A DNA stretch of 64,000 nt from DASYTH01 sp036002505 (GTDB taxonomy: Bacteria; Actinomycetota; Actinomycetes; Mycobacteriales; Pseudonocardiaceae), in assembly GCF_036002505.1 (NCBI RefSeq), contig NZ_DASYTH010000121.1, forward strand, positions 1 to 64,000. Reading direction: 5' to 3'. The position numbers and the translations under genes are program-made. The notes under the pieces are model-generated. The model worked only from the letters and a program-made list of their open reading frames with translations, did not search any database and had not been told where the DNA came from. Below are positions 54,052 to 62,731 of this stretch, one piece after another; the stretch's first letter is position 1, and every line of letters begins with the position of its first letter.

Positions 54052-54110
54052 AATGCGATGAAGGCGGCCTTTCTCGCGCTCGGCGCGAGGAAGGCCGCCT
54101 TCATCGCATT
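54052..54110. repeat. 28-bp hairpin repeat (family I)
   Basis: Arms 54052-54079 and 54083-54110 pair over 28 bp with one G-T pair and a 3-base loop. The core is GATGAAGGCGGCCTTTCTC. It lies between the truncated MFS gene and the acyl-CoA synthetase stop (54113). Confidence 0.9.
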
Positions 54111-54112
54111 TC

Positions 54113-55825
54113 TCAGGTGCGCAGCTCCGGGAAGTCGTCGTCCCGGTACTCTCCGTCCACGTTGGCCTCCGGGTCGGCGTGGACCTCGTGCTCGCGGCCG
54201 CGGAGCTCGACCCGGCGGATCTTGCCGGAGATCGTCTTCGGCAGCTCGGCGAACTCGAGCCGGCGGATCCGCTTGTACGGAGCCAGGTTCTCCCGGGCGA
54301 AGGCCAGAATGGAGCGCGCCGTGTCGGCGTTCGGCTGGTGTCCGGCGGCCAGCACGACGTAGGCCTTGGGCACGGCCAGCCTGAGCGGATCGGGCGAGGG
54401 CACCACTGCGGCTTCGGCCACCGCCTCGTGCTCGATCAGCACGCTCTCCAGCTCGAACGGCGAGATCCGGTAGTCCGAGGCCTTGAACACGTCGTCGGCC
54501 CGCCCGACGTAGGTGATGTAGCCGTCCGCGTCCCGGGAGCCGACGTCACCGGTGTGGTAGTAGCCGTCCCGCATGGCCTCGGCGGTGCGCTCCTCGTCGT
54601 CGGCGTAGCCCACCATCAGGCCGACGGGACGCTCGCGCAGGTCGATGCAGATCTCACCCTCCTCGGCGGGCTGCCCGGTGGCGGGGTCGACCAGCGCGAT
54701 GGTGAAGCCGGGGAGCGCGCGGCCCATGGAGCCCGGTTTCACCGGCTGGCCCGGAGTGTTGGCCACCTGCAGGGTGGTCTCGGTCTGTCCGAACCCGTCC
54801 CGGACCGTCACGCCCCATGCCTTCGCGATCTGCTCGATCACCTCGGGGTTGAGCGGCTCGCCCGCACCGACCACTTTGGCCGGTGGGGTGTTCAGCTTCG
54901 TGAGGTCGGCCTGGATCAGCATCCGCCACACCGTCGGCGGCGCGCAGAAACTGGTCACCCCGCATCGGTCCATTGTGGACATCAAAGCGTCGGCATCGAA
55001 GCGCGAGTAGTTGTGGATGAACACCGTCGCCTCGGCATTCCACGGCGCGAACACGTTGCTCCACGCGTGCTTCGCCCAGCCCGGCGAGGAGATGTTCAGG
55101 TGCACGTCGCCGGGTGCGAGGCCGATCCAGTACATCGTGGACAGATGGCCGACCGGGTACGACACGTGGGTGTGCTGCACCAGCTTCGGCCGCGCGGTCG
55201 TGCCGGACGTGAAGTACAGCAGCAGAGTGTCGTCCGCGTTGGTCACGCCGTCCGGCTCGAAACTCGCCAGGGCGCCGGCCGTGTCGGCATAGTCGAGCCA
55301 GCCTTCTGGCGGGTCGCCGACCGCGATCCTGGTGTAGTCGCCGGGGACGTCGGCGAACTTCGCGGTGTCCGCGGCGCGCGCCACCACGTGCCGGGCCTGC
55401 CCGCGGTCCACCCGGTCGCGCAGATCCGCCGCACCGAGCAGGGTGGACGCCGGGATGATCACCGCGCCCAGCTTCATCGCGGCCAGGATCGTCTCCCACA
55501 GCTCACCCTGGTTGCCCAGCATCAGGATCAGCCGGTCGCCCCGCGCCACCCCGTGCGCGCGCAACCAGTTCGCCACCCGGTTGGACCGCTCGGACAGCTC
55601 CGCGAACGTCCACGTCCGCTCCGCGCCGTCCTCCTCCACGATCCACAGCGCCAGCCGCCCCGCCGTCGGCTCCGTGGCCGCCACCACGTCGAACCAGTCC
55701 AGCGCCCAGTTGAACCGGTCCAGCACCGGCCACTCGAACCCGGCATACGCCCCGTCGTAATTCTCCTGGTGCGCCACCAGAAAATCGCGTGCCGCCCTGA
55801 ACACCTCCGCCTGGCTCACGCCCAC
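54113..55825 (-). CDS. Acyl-CoA synthetase (AMP-binding family)
   Basis: 570 residues. P-loop YFTSGTTARPKLVQHTH, adenine-binding DGFGQTETT, hinge YHTGDVGSRDADGYITYVGR and the C-terminal catalytic Lys in ELPKTISGKIRRVELR. It activates a carboxylic acid as acyl-AMP and then acyl-CoA. Overall it resembles the medium-chain/acetyl-CoA synthetase group; the substrate is unknown. Confidence 0.92.
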   Translation of the reverse strand: MGVSQAEVFRAARDFLVAHQENYDGAYAGFEWPVLDRFNWALDWFDVVAATEPTAGRLALWIVEEDGAERTWTFAELSERSNRVANWLRAHGVARGDRLILMLGNQGELWETILAAMKLGAVIIPASTLLGAADLRDRVDRGQARHVVARAADTAKFADVPGDYTRIAVGDPPEGWLDYADTAGALASFEPDGVTNADDTLLLYFTSGTTARPKLVQHTHVSYPVGHLSTMYWIGLAPGDVHLNISSPGWAKHAWSNVFAPWNAEATVFIHNYSRFDADALMSTMDRCGVTSFCAPPTVWRMLIQADLTKLNTPPAKVVGAGEPLNPEVIEQIAKAWGVTVRDGFGQTETTLQVANTPGQPVKPGSMGRALPGFTIALVDPATGQPAEEGEICIDLRERPVGLMVGYADDEERTAEAMRDGYYHTGDVGSRDADGYITYVGRADDVFKASDYRISPFELESVLIEHEAVAEAAVVPSPDPLRLAVPKAYVVLAAGHQPNADTARSILAFARENLAPYKRIRRLEFAELPKTISGKIRRVELRGREHEVHADPEANVDGEYRDDDFPELRT

Positions 55826-55832
55826 ACCCTAG

Positions 55833-55868
55833 CCCCCGCGAGTTCCCAGTTCAGGCGCGCGAGTCCCC
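55833..55868. repeat. Left inverted array beside the DUF559 gene
   Basis: CGCGAGT boxes start at 55837 and 55858 (21 nt apart). These 36 bp are the inverted complement of 56882-56917 with 33 matches. CTAG stands at 55829-55832, just outside. It lies between the acyl-CoA synthetase start and the DUF559 start. Confidence 0.8.
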
Positions 55869-55939
55869 AACTCACGGGTCATCCACAAGCACGCCAGTTA
55901 TCCACAAGCAGGGCCACGACAGCCGCCCCGCCGACACCG

Positions 55940-56857
55940 ATGGCCCAGTGTGAATGGGTGAGCGAACTACCCGAAGGCCTGCACGGCGCATTCCGCCGAG
56001 CGGATCTCATTCAACAACTCGGCCTGCCGACCGTTCGGGCACTGGTCAGCCAGGGCCGGCTCGTGCGCTGTGGGCGACAGGTCCTCGTTGACCGAAAATC
56101 CGGGCTCGACCTGCGCACCAGAGCCGCGGCGGCACTGCTGCTCGTCGGTCCGCGAGCGGCACTGACCAGCCATACGGCGGCACTGCTGCATGGTTGCCAG
56201 GCCGCCGACGGTGGCATCATCCACGTGCTGTCCGGCTACTACCGCAAGATCCCCCGGCGGCCCGGTCTCGCGGTACATCACGGCCGCGTCGACGAGGATG
56301 ACGTGCTCGAACTGGACGGTCTGCGCACCCTCCCCCTCGAGTTCGTGATCGCCGAGATGCTCTGCCGTGCCGACCGGCCGGTCGCGCTGGCCTGCGCCGA
56401 CCAGGCCCTCGCAGCCGTGGAACCGCCGTTCCGGGAGCGCTTCCGGGCCCGGGTCGCGGAGCGGATCTCGGGCCGCGCCGACCCGCGCGGCACCAGGCGG
56501 GGACGCGCGCTGCTGGACATCGCCTCCGGCCTGCCGGAGTCCGCGGCGGAGAGCCGGATGCTGCTCATCCTCGCCGACGCCCAGCTTCCCTTGCCACAGC
56601 TTCAGTTCGCCGTCCGGGACCTACGCGGGCGCGAACGTTACCGGCTGGATTTCGCCTGGCCCGAGCCGAAGGTCGCGCTTGAGTACGACGGGTACGAGGC
56701 GCACGAGGGCCGCGGACCGGCCGATGCGGAGCGTGACGCCGACCTGGCGTCGCGCGGTTGGACGGTCGTCCGCGCGACATCGGCCGACCTCCGCGATCCG
56801 GCCTGGATCCTCCAGGTTCTGCGGACCGCGTTCGTCAAGCGACGGTACGTCGCATGA
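55940..56857 (+). CDS. AbiEi-type HTH plus DUF559 (VSR-fold) nuclease-like protein
   Basis: About 305 residues. The N-terminal part (FRRADLIQQLGLPTVRALVS, GRLVRCGRQVLV, ALTSHTAALLHG) is the AbiEi-like winged-helix antitoxin region. The C-terminal part (YRLDFAWPEPKVALEYDGYE, then DADLASRGWTVVRATSADL) is DUF559, a PD-(D/E)XK relative of the Vsr mismatch nuclease, with D and ExD residues kept. GTG 55958 is an alternative start. The gene alone lies between two inverted copies of a 36-bp repeat. Role unknown; a defence or element-linked function is possible. Confidence 0.8.
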   Translation: MAQCEWVSELPEGLHGAFRRADLIQQLGLPTVRALVSQGRLVRCGRQVLVDRKSGLDLRTRAAAALLLVGPRAALTSHTAALLHGCQAADGGIIHVLSGYYRKIPRRPGLAVHHGRVDEDDVLELDGLRTLPLEFVIAEMLCRADRPVALACADQALAAVEPPFRERFRARVAERISGRADPRGTRRGRALLDIASGLPESAAESRMLLILADAQLPLPQLQFAVRDLRGRERYRLDFAWPEPKVALEYDGYEAHEGRGPADAERDADLASRGWTVVRATSADLRDPAWILQVLRTAFVKRRYVA

Positions 56858-56881
56858 ACTGGGAACTCGTGTGCTGGAAAC

Positions 56882-56917
56882 GGGGACTCGCGTGCCTGAA
56901 CCGGGGACTCGCGGGGG
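56882..56917. repeat. Right inverted array beside the DUF559 gene
   Basis: ACTCGCG boxes start at 56886 and 56907; a third, ACTCGTG, starts at 56865, all 21 nt apart. It mirrors 55833-55868 (33/36). CTAG lies just outside at 56922-56925. It begins 24 bp after the DUF559 stop. Confidence 0.8.
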
Positions 56918-57038
56918 TGCCCTAGGGGTGAACCCCGAGCAAGATCCCGGGATTGCACCGGATCACAAGGGCGGCGTGGTGGCCCAGCCTTGGAGGGCGT
57001 GAGAAACGAAGCTGGGCACACTTTCCCGGAGGGGACCA

Positions 57039-59237
57039 ATGGCTAAACCGATGTTGACGGTGCGCGTCGCCAGATGGAGCGCGGAGCACCCGTGGCGGGC
57101 GATCGGGGCGTGGTTGCTGTTCGTGGCGATCTGCGTCGGGGCGGGGAACTTCGCCGGCACCCGGTCGGCTGACTTCGACGATAACCCGACCGGGGAGCTG
57201 GCTACTTACCAGAGCATCGTCGACGAGGCCGGGTTCCAGCGGCCGTCGACGGAGAACGTGCTGATCACCGCGCGGAGCGGGAACCTCGACAGCGGCCGGG
57301 CGATGGTCGCGGCGAACGACGTCCGGGCCGGCATGTCGGCGCTGTCCGGAGTGGGCAAGGTCAGCGAGCCGGTCCCGTCCCCGAAGGGCACCGCGGTCCT
57401 GGTCAACGTGGAGCTGCAGGGCGAGCGGAAGACCGCCGACGAGCGCGTCCAACCGCTGCTCGACACCACGGCGTCCATCCAGCAGAGGTATCCGGACCTG
57501 CGGGTCGAGGAGGTCGGCGGGGCCTCGCTGGACAAGGCGCTGTCCGCGACGCTGGGCAACGACTTCAAGAAGGCCGAGCTGATCAGCATCCCGGTCACGC
57601 TGGTGATCATGCTGCTGGTGTTCGGCGCGCTGATCGCGGCCGGGATTCCGGTGTTGCTGGCGCTCTCCGCGGTGGGCACCGCTCTCGGTTTGTCCGCCCT
57701 GGTCTCGCACCTGATCCCCGCTACGGACAACACCAGCAGCATGATCCTGCTGATCGGCATGGCGGTCGGGGTGGACTACTCGCTGTTCTACGTCCGGCGG
57801 GAACGTGAGGAACGCGCCAAGGGCGCCGGGCACGTGGACGCGGTGGAGATCGCGGCCGCCACGTCCGGGCACGCCATCGTGGTCTCCGGCATCGCCGTGA
57901 CCGTGGCCATGGCCGGCATGTTCGTGGTCAACGACATCGTGTTCTCCTCCATCGCCGTCGGCACGATCCTGGTCGTGCTGGCCGCCATGATCGGCTCCAT
58001 CACCGTGCTGCCGGCACTGCTGGCCAAGCTCGGCCGCTGGGTGGACCGGCCGCGGATCCCGTTGGTGTGGCGGCTTTCCGCCCGGTCACACGGCGAGCCC
58101 CGGTTCTGGAAGGCGCTGCTGAAGCCGAGCCTGCGCCGCCCGGCGCTGACCCTGGCGCTGTCCGGCGGAGCCCTGGCCGCGCTGGCCATCCCGGCGTTCT
58201 CGATGAACCTCAACGCGCCCTCGGACGCCGACCTGCCGCGCAGCATCCCGATCATGCAGTCGTACGACCGGATGACCGATGCGTTCCCGAGCACCGGCGC
58301 CGCGCACGCCATCGCGGTGCGGGTCCCGGCAGACCAGGTCGAGGCCGGCCGGCGTGCCGTCGACGACCTGATCACCCGGCTCGGCAACGACCCCGCGTTC
58401 GCCCACGACCGCAAGCCCCGGGTGGACGAGGCGGCCGGCGGCCGGATCCACGTGATCTCCGCGGCCATCCCCGACCCGGGTGGGAGCCCCGCGGCGGACA
58501 GCTCGCTGGTGAAGCTGCGCACCTCGCTGGTGCCCGAGACGGTCGGCAGGGTCGCGGGTGCGGAGTTCGCGGTGAGCGGGCAGACCGCCGGGGAGAACGA
58601 CTTCGTCGACAAGATGAACGGCGCGCTGCCCTGGGTGATCGTGTTCGTGCTGCTGCTGACGTTCCTGGTGATGCTGTGGGCGTTCCGCGCGCCGCTGATC
58701 GCGCTGTCCGCCATCGGCCTGAACCTGCTCTCCGCCGGCGCCGCGTACGGCGTGCTCGTCCTGGTGTTCCAGAACACCTGGGCAGAGGGCGCGCTCGGGT
58801 TCCACTCCACCGGTGGGATCGTGGCCTGGCTCCCGGTGATCCTGTTCGTGACGCTGTTCGGCCTGTCCATGGACTACCACGTGTTCGTGGTCAGCCGGAT
58901 CCGCGAGTACGCCCGCGGCGGACTGTCCACACGGGATGCGGTGGCACGCGGCATCACCACCTCCGCCGGCGTGGTCACCAGCGCGGCCGCGGTCATGATC
59001 GGCGTCTTCTCGGTCTTCGCCACGCTGAGCACGATCGAGATGAAGCAGCTCGGCATCGGCCTCGCCACCGCGATCCTGCTCGACGCCACCCTCATCCGCG
59101 CGGTCGTCCTGCCCGCCCTGATGTCGGTGCTCGGCAACGCCAACTGGTGGACCCCGCGCTGGCTCCGCCGCCGCGACGAGCTCACCCCGCCGCCCGACCC
59201 CAAGCCCGAACCCCGGGTGCTCGAGCCGGTCGGCTAA
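57039..59237 (+). CDS. MMPL family RND transporter
   Basis: 732 residues, twelve membrane segments in two repeats with two large extracytoplasmic loops. The proton-relay Asp-Tyr pairs are in GMAVGVDYSLFYVRR (TM4) and GLSMDYHVFVVSRIREYARGG (TM10). It is of the MmpL11/YdfJ type, exporting lipids or drugs. GGAGGGG precedes the ATG. Confidence 0.93.
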   Translation: MAKPMLTVRVARWSAEHPWRAIGAWLLFVAICVGAGNFAGTRSADFDDNPTGELATYQSIVDEAGFQRPSTENVLITARSGNLDSGRAMVAANDVRAGMSALSGVGKVSEPVPSPKGTAVLVNVELQGERKTADERVQPLLDTTASIQQRYPDLRVEEVGGASLDKALSATLGNDFKKAELISIPVTLVIMLLVFGALIAAGIPVLLALSAVGTALGLSALVSHLIPATDNTSSMILLIGMAVGVDYSLFYVRREREERAKGAGHVDAVEIAAATSGHAIVVSGIAVTVAMAGMFVVNDIVFSSIAVGTILVVLAAMIGSITVLPALLAKLGRWVDRPRIPLVWRLSARSHGEPRFWKALLKPSLRRPALTLALSGGALAALAIPAFSMNLNAPSDADLPRSIPIMQSYDRMTDAFPSTGAAHAIAVRVPADQVEAGRRAVDDLITRLGNDPAFAHDRKPRVDEAAGGRIHVISAAIPDPGGSPAADSSLVKLRTSLVPETVGRVAGAEFAVSGQTAGENDFVDKMNGALPWVIVFVLLLTFLVMLWAFRAPLIALSAIGLNLLSAGAAYGVLVLVFQNTWAEGALGFHSTGGIVAWLPVILFVTLFGLSMDYHVFVVSRIREYARGGLSTRDAVARGITTSAGVVTSAAAVMIGVFSVFATLSTIEMKQLGIGLATAILLDATLIRAVVLPALMSVLGNANWWTPRWLRRRDELTPPPDPKPEPRVLEPVG

Positions 59238-59255
59238 CCCAGCAGCCGACCTACC

Positions 59256-59293
59256 GGTGCCGCACGCCGCCCTCCGCCTCGGCGTGCGGCACC
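59256..59293. terminator. Terminator between MMPL and isomerase genes
   Basis: Perfect 13-bp stem (GGTGCCGCACGCC and complement) with a 12-base loop, between two convergent stops (59237 and 59300). Position and symmetry suit a two-way terminator, though no T-run follows. Confidence 0.7.
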
Positions 59294-59299
59294 GCCCTG

Positions 59300-60121
59300 T
59301 CACTCGCCGGTGAACTCCGCCGGGCGGCGGGCGAGGAAGGCCTGGACGGCTTCGGCGAGGTCCTTGCTGGGGAGGAAGGCGGCGTTCCAGGTGGAGACGT
59401 AGCGCAGGCCGGCGGCGACGGCGGCTTCGCGGTCGGTGTTGAGGACGTCCTTGATGCCCTGCACCACCAGCGGCGCGTTGGCGGCGATCTCGGCGGCGCG
59501 GTCGCGGGCGGCGGCCAGCACGGCGTCCTGGTCCGGGTAAATATCGTTGACCAGGCCGATGCGCAGGGCCCGGACGGCGTCGATGTCGCGGCCGGTGAAG
59601 GCGAGCTCGCGGAGGTGGCCCTCGCCGATGATGCCGGAGAGGCGTTGCAGGCTGCCGATGTCGGCGACGATGGCCACCTTCACCTCGCGGACGCTGAACT
59701 TGGCGTCGGCGCTGGCGAGGCGGATGTCCGCGGCGGCGATGAGATCCACTCCGCCGCCGATGCACCAGCCGGACACGGCGGCGATCACCGGCTTGCGGCA
59801 CGCGGCCACGGCGGTCACCGAGTCCTGCAGCGTGCGGATCTCGTCCAGGAACCGGGTCCGCGGCCCGGCCAGGGCGCCGCCGTCGAGCAGCTCACCCCAG
59901 GACGGCATCATCGCCGGCAGGTCCAGACCATAGGAGAAGTGCGACCCGCTACCGGTGATCACAATGGACCGGACCGCGGGATCGGCGTCCAGCGCGCGGA
60001 ACACCACCGGCAGCTCCCGCCAGAAGTCGGGGCCCATCGCGTTGCCCTTGCCCGGACCGAGCAGCGTCACCTCGGCCACGTGGTCGGACACGTCCACCTT
60101 GAGCGAGACCAGGTTCTCCAT
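59300..60121 (-). CDS. Crotonase, dienoyl-CoA isomerase-like
   Basis: 273 residues. The oxyanion residues lie in SHFSYGLDL and SGWCIGGGVDLIAAADIRLA. The stretch FSVREVKVAIVADIGSLQRL, with Glu and Asp nine residues apart, matches ECH1-type delta3,5-delta2,4-dienoyl-CoA isomerases rather than plain hydratases, as does ELAFTGRDI. It would act in oxidation of unsaturated fatty acids. ATG 60121 (AAGGA upstream) is preferred over GTG 60139. Confidence 0.85.
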   Translation of the reverse strand: MENLVSLKVDVSDHVAEVTLLGPGKGNAMGPDFWRELPVVFRALDADPAVRSIVITGSGSHFSYGLDLPAMMPSWGELLDGGALAGPRTRFLDEIRTLQDSVTAVAACRKPVIAAVSGWCIGGGVDLIAAADIRLASADAKFSVREVKVAIVADIGSLQRLSGIIGEGHLRELAFTGRDIDAVRALRIGLVNDIYPDQDAVLAAARDRAAEIAANAPLVVQGIKDVLNTDREAAVAAGLRYVSTWNAAFLPSKDLAEAVQAFLARRPAEFTGE

Positions 60122-60261
60122 GCCCACATCCTTACCCACCGGTAGTCACCACGACCACCCGTCCCGAGTTCCCCCATTCGTGTCCGCGAGCGTTTGGCAG
60201 GCTTTAGGCCAAATGGCGGTACGGTCCCGAGCGGATCTTTCCTGGGCACGGAGGGCGCACC

Positions 60262-60423
60262 ATGGCACGGCAGAGCGGGATGTCCACCCCGATCTTCGAC
60301 GAGCTGCTGCGGGAGATGACGGAAGGCCTGACCCCGTCACCACCGCCGACGCCGGGTGGCACCGATCCGGAGACCGGCCGCGCTCAACCTCCCGCGCCGC
60401 GGCGGCGCCACCGCGCCGACTGA
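60262..60423 (+). CDS. Small hypothetical protein (53 residues)
   Basis: 53 residues beginning MARQSGMSTPIFDELLREM and ending in a Pro/Arg-rich tail (PPARRRRHRAD). GGAGGG lies before the ATG at good distance. The stop at 60423 is one base from the convergent MmcQ stop. No domain recognised; similar short SPIFDELL proteins are common in actinobacteria. Confidence 0.6.
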   Translation: MARQSGMSTPIFDELLREMTEGLTPSPPPTPGGTDPETGRAQPPAPRRRHRAD

Positions 60424-60424
60424 G

Positions 60425-60772
60425 TCAGCGCGGTTGCTTGGATTTCGGCAGTTTGGCCACCACTTCCTCGTAGGAGCGGTCGAGCAGCTCGCGCACCTCG
60501 CCGTCCGGCACCGCGCCGGTGTACCGGACACTGTTCCACCCGTACCGTCCGATGTAGGCGCTGATCGTCACGTCCCCCGGGTACCGGTCGCGGTACTCCG
60601 CCGCTTCCTCGGCGGTGCGACCGCACTTCACACCCACGCTCCCCCCGGCCATCCCGATGAACGCGAACGCCTTGCCCCCGACCTTGGCGACCAGCTCCCC
60701 GTCGCCCCAGGGATAGCTCTCCTCCGCGCCGGGCTTGGCCAGGCAGTAGTCGATCACCTCGTCCCGTTTCAC
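60425..60772 (-). CDS. MmcQ/YjbR family protein
   Basis: 115 residues with the double-wing CyaY-like fold signature: MKRDEVIDYCLAKPGAEESY, PWGDGELVAKVGGKAFAFIG and GWNSVRYTGAVPDGEVREL. These proteins are thought to bind DNA; the role is unknown. Confidence 0.9.
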   Translation of the reverse strand: MKRDEVIDYCLAKPGAEESYPWGDGELVAKVGGKAFAFIGMAGGSVGVKCGRTAEEAAEYRDRYPGDVTISAYIGRYGWNSVRYTGAVPDGEVRELLDRSYEEVVAKLPKSKQPR

Positions 60773-60792
60773 CCGGACAGCCTGGCATGTGT

Positions 60793-61461
60793 TCAGCCCG
60801 GGTGCCGCGGCACCACCAGACCGGACTCGTAGGCCGCGACCACTGCTTGAGTGCGGTCGCGCAGGCCGAGCTTGGCGAGGATCCGGCTCACGTGGGTCTT
60901 CACCGTCTCCTCGCTGACCACCAGCCGGTCGGCGATCTCGGTGTTGGACAGACCCTCGGCGATCAACCTCAACACGTCGGTCTCCCGCGGGGTCAGCGCG
61001 CCGAGTGGGACCGTGACGCCGCCGGGCCGGGGGCGCAGCCGGGCAAACTCGGCGATGAGCCGCCTGGTGACAGCCGGCGCGAGCAGGGCGTCGCCGGCTG
61101 CGACCACCCGCACCGCGTCGAAGAGCCGCTCCGCGGTCACGTCCTTGAGCAGGAACCCGCTTGCCCCGGCGCTGAGCGCGTCGTACACGTGCTCGTCGAG
61201 ATCGAACGTGGTGAGCACCAGCACCCGGGGAGCGTCGGCGCCCGCGGCGATCCGGCTGGTCGCCTCGATGCCGTCCATCACCGGCATGCGCACGTCCATC
61301 AGCACCACGTCCGGGCGCTGCTCGCGGCAGATCCGGACCGCCGCCGCGCCGTCGGACGCCGTGCCGACCACCGTGAAGTCCGGCTGAGTGTCAAGCAGCG
61401 CACCGAATCCGGCGCGGACCACCTCCTGGTCGTCCACCACCACGATCCGGACCGTCCTCAT
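60793..61461 (-). CDS. NarL/LuxR family response regulator
   Basis: 222 residues. Receiver domain with phospho-acceptor Asp in DVVLMDVRMPVMDG and Lys in GFLLKD; C-terminal LuxR HTH LTPRETDVLRLIAEGLSNTE, then TVKTHVSRILAKL. Its ATG overlaps the histidine-kinase stop (ATGA), so the two are coupled. Confidence 0.95.
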   Translation of the reverse strand: MRTVRIVVVDDQEVVRAGFGALLDTQPDFTVVGTASDGAAAVRICREQRPDVVLMDVRMPVMDGIEATSRIAAGADAPRVLVLTTFDLDEHVYDALSAGASGFLLKDVTAERLFDAVRVVAAGDALLAPAVTRRLIAEFARLRPRPGGVTVPLGALTPRETDVLRLIAEGLSNTEIADRLVVSEETVKTHVSRILAKLGLRDRTQAVVAAYESGLVVPRHPG

Positions 61462-62603
61462 AGGACACTCCGGTCCACCGGCAGCACGGCTTCGACCACG
61501 AACCCGCCGGTCCGCCCCGGCCCGGCGGAGAGCGTGCCGCCGACCATCACCGCGCGCTCCCGCATGCCGAGCAGACCGTGGCCGGAGCCCGCGTCGCGGG
61601 ACGGGCCGGGACCGCTGTCCCGCACGCACAACCGCAGCGCGTCCACCGTGTACACCAGTTCGACGTCGACGGCCGCGCCGGGCGCGTGCCGGCGGGCGTT
61701 GGTCAGCGCCTCCTGCACGATCCGGTAGGCGGTGAGCTGGATGCCGGGGTCGAGCGGGCCGACCGTGCCGCGCACGATCAGCCGGGTGCTTGCGCCGGCC
61801 GTCTCGCGGGCGTCGTCGATCAGGTCGTTGAGCTGCTCCAGGCCGGGCTGCGGGGCGCGGGTGGGCGCGGTCCCGGCGTCCTCCCGGAGCACGCCGAGCA
61901 GCCGGCGCATCTCGGTCAGCGCCGAGCGCGCGGTGTCGCCGATCGCGGCCAGCCGCCGCGCCCCGTCGGGCGGCAGGCCGGGCGTCGTCAGCCGGGCCGT
62001 CTCGGCCTGCACCGCGATCAGCGAGATGTGGTGCGCCACCACGTCGTGCAGCTCACGGGCGATCCGGGCGCGCTCACCCCGGGCCGCGTGCTCGAGCAGG
62101 CTGTCCGCCATGACCTGGTGGGTTCCGGAGCGCGCGGCGGCCTCCCGGCGCTCCCGGAGCGCGTTGCCCAGCGCGACCGCGGCGGCCACCGCGACGAGCA
62201 ACAGCAGGGCGGCCAGGTCCGGCCGCGCGACGGCGTAGGCGACGAACGGCAGCACGACCGGAAGCGACACCCGCCGCGACCGGTTCCGGCCGAGTTGGTA
62301 GCCGGCGATGAGCTGGGCCGCGTACGCGGGAAGGGTGGGCGTGAGATCACCCGCCAGAGTGAGCACGTTCGCCACCGTGACCGCACCGGCCGCGACCAGC
62401 GCCTGGCCCGGCACCAGGGCCAGCGGAGTGGTGGCGCACAGGCACAGCAGCAGCGCCGTGGACACCTCCGCCGGCTCCCCGCCGGCAGCCACGACCTCGA
62501 GCATGGCCAGCAGGGCCAGGGTCGCCGCGATGATCAGCGGACCGTCCGGCGGCGCGACGGCCCGCTGGGCGCGCTCGATCAGGCCGGCCACGCTCACGAA
62601 CAC
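61458..62603 (-). CDS. NarL-type sensor histidine kinase
   Basis: 381 residues. N-terminal membrane domain of about five helices without a large sensor loop. HisKA_3 phospho-acceptor His in RIARELHDVVAHHISLIAVQ, N-box EALTNARRHAPG and G-box GSGHGLLGMRERA. This DesK/LiaS-like type often senses membrane stress and controls nearby ABC exporters; the divergent ABC genes at 62732 are the likely targets. Confidence 0.94.
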   Translation of the reverse strand: MFVSVAGLIERAQRAVAPPDGPLIIAATLALLAMLEVVAAGGEPAEVSTALLLCLCATTPLALVPGQALVAAGAVTVANVLTLAGDLTPTLPAYAAQLIAGYQLGRNRSRRVSLPVVLPFVAYAVARPDLAALLLLVAVAAAVALGNALRERREAAARSGTHQVMADSLLEHAARGERARIARELHDVVAHHISLIAVQAETARLTTPGLPPDGARRLAAIGDTARSALTEMRRLLGVLREDAGTAPTRAPQPGLEQLNDLIDDARETAGASTRLIVRGTVGPLDPGIQLTAYRIVQEALTNARRHAPGAAVDVELVYTVDALRLCVRDSGPGPSRDAGSGHGLLGMRERAVMVGGTLSAGPGRTGGFVVEAVLPVDRSVL

Positions 62604-62731
62604 ATTCTGTTCGGTTGACCGCGGAACGGCGTCACTCGGTTCGGGAATGTCAACATCCCTCGCCCGGGGGACACGAAGACAGCCCGGTGGCGTGACGACC
62701 GCGATCCGGCGGCGCCCCTACCGTTCCGGCC

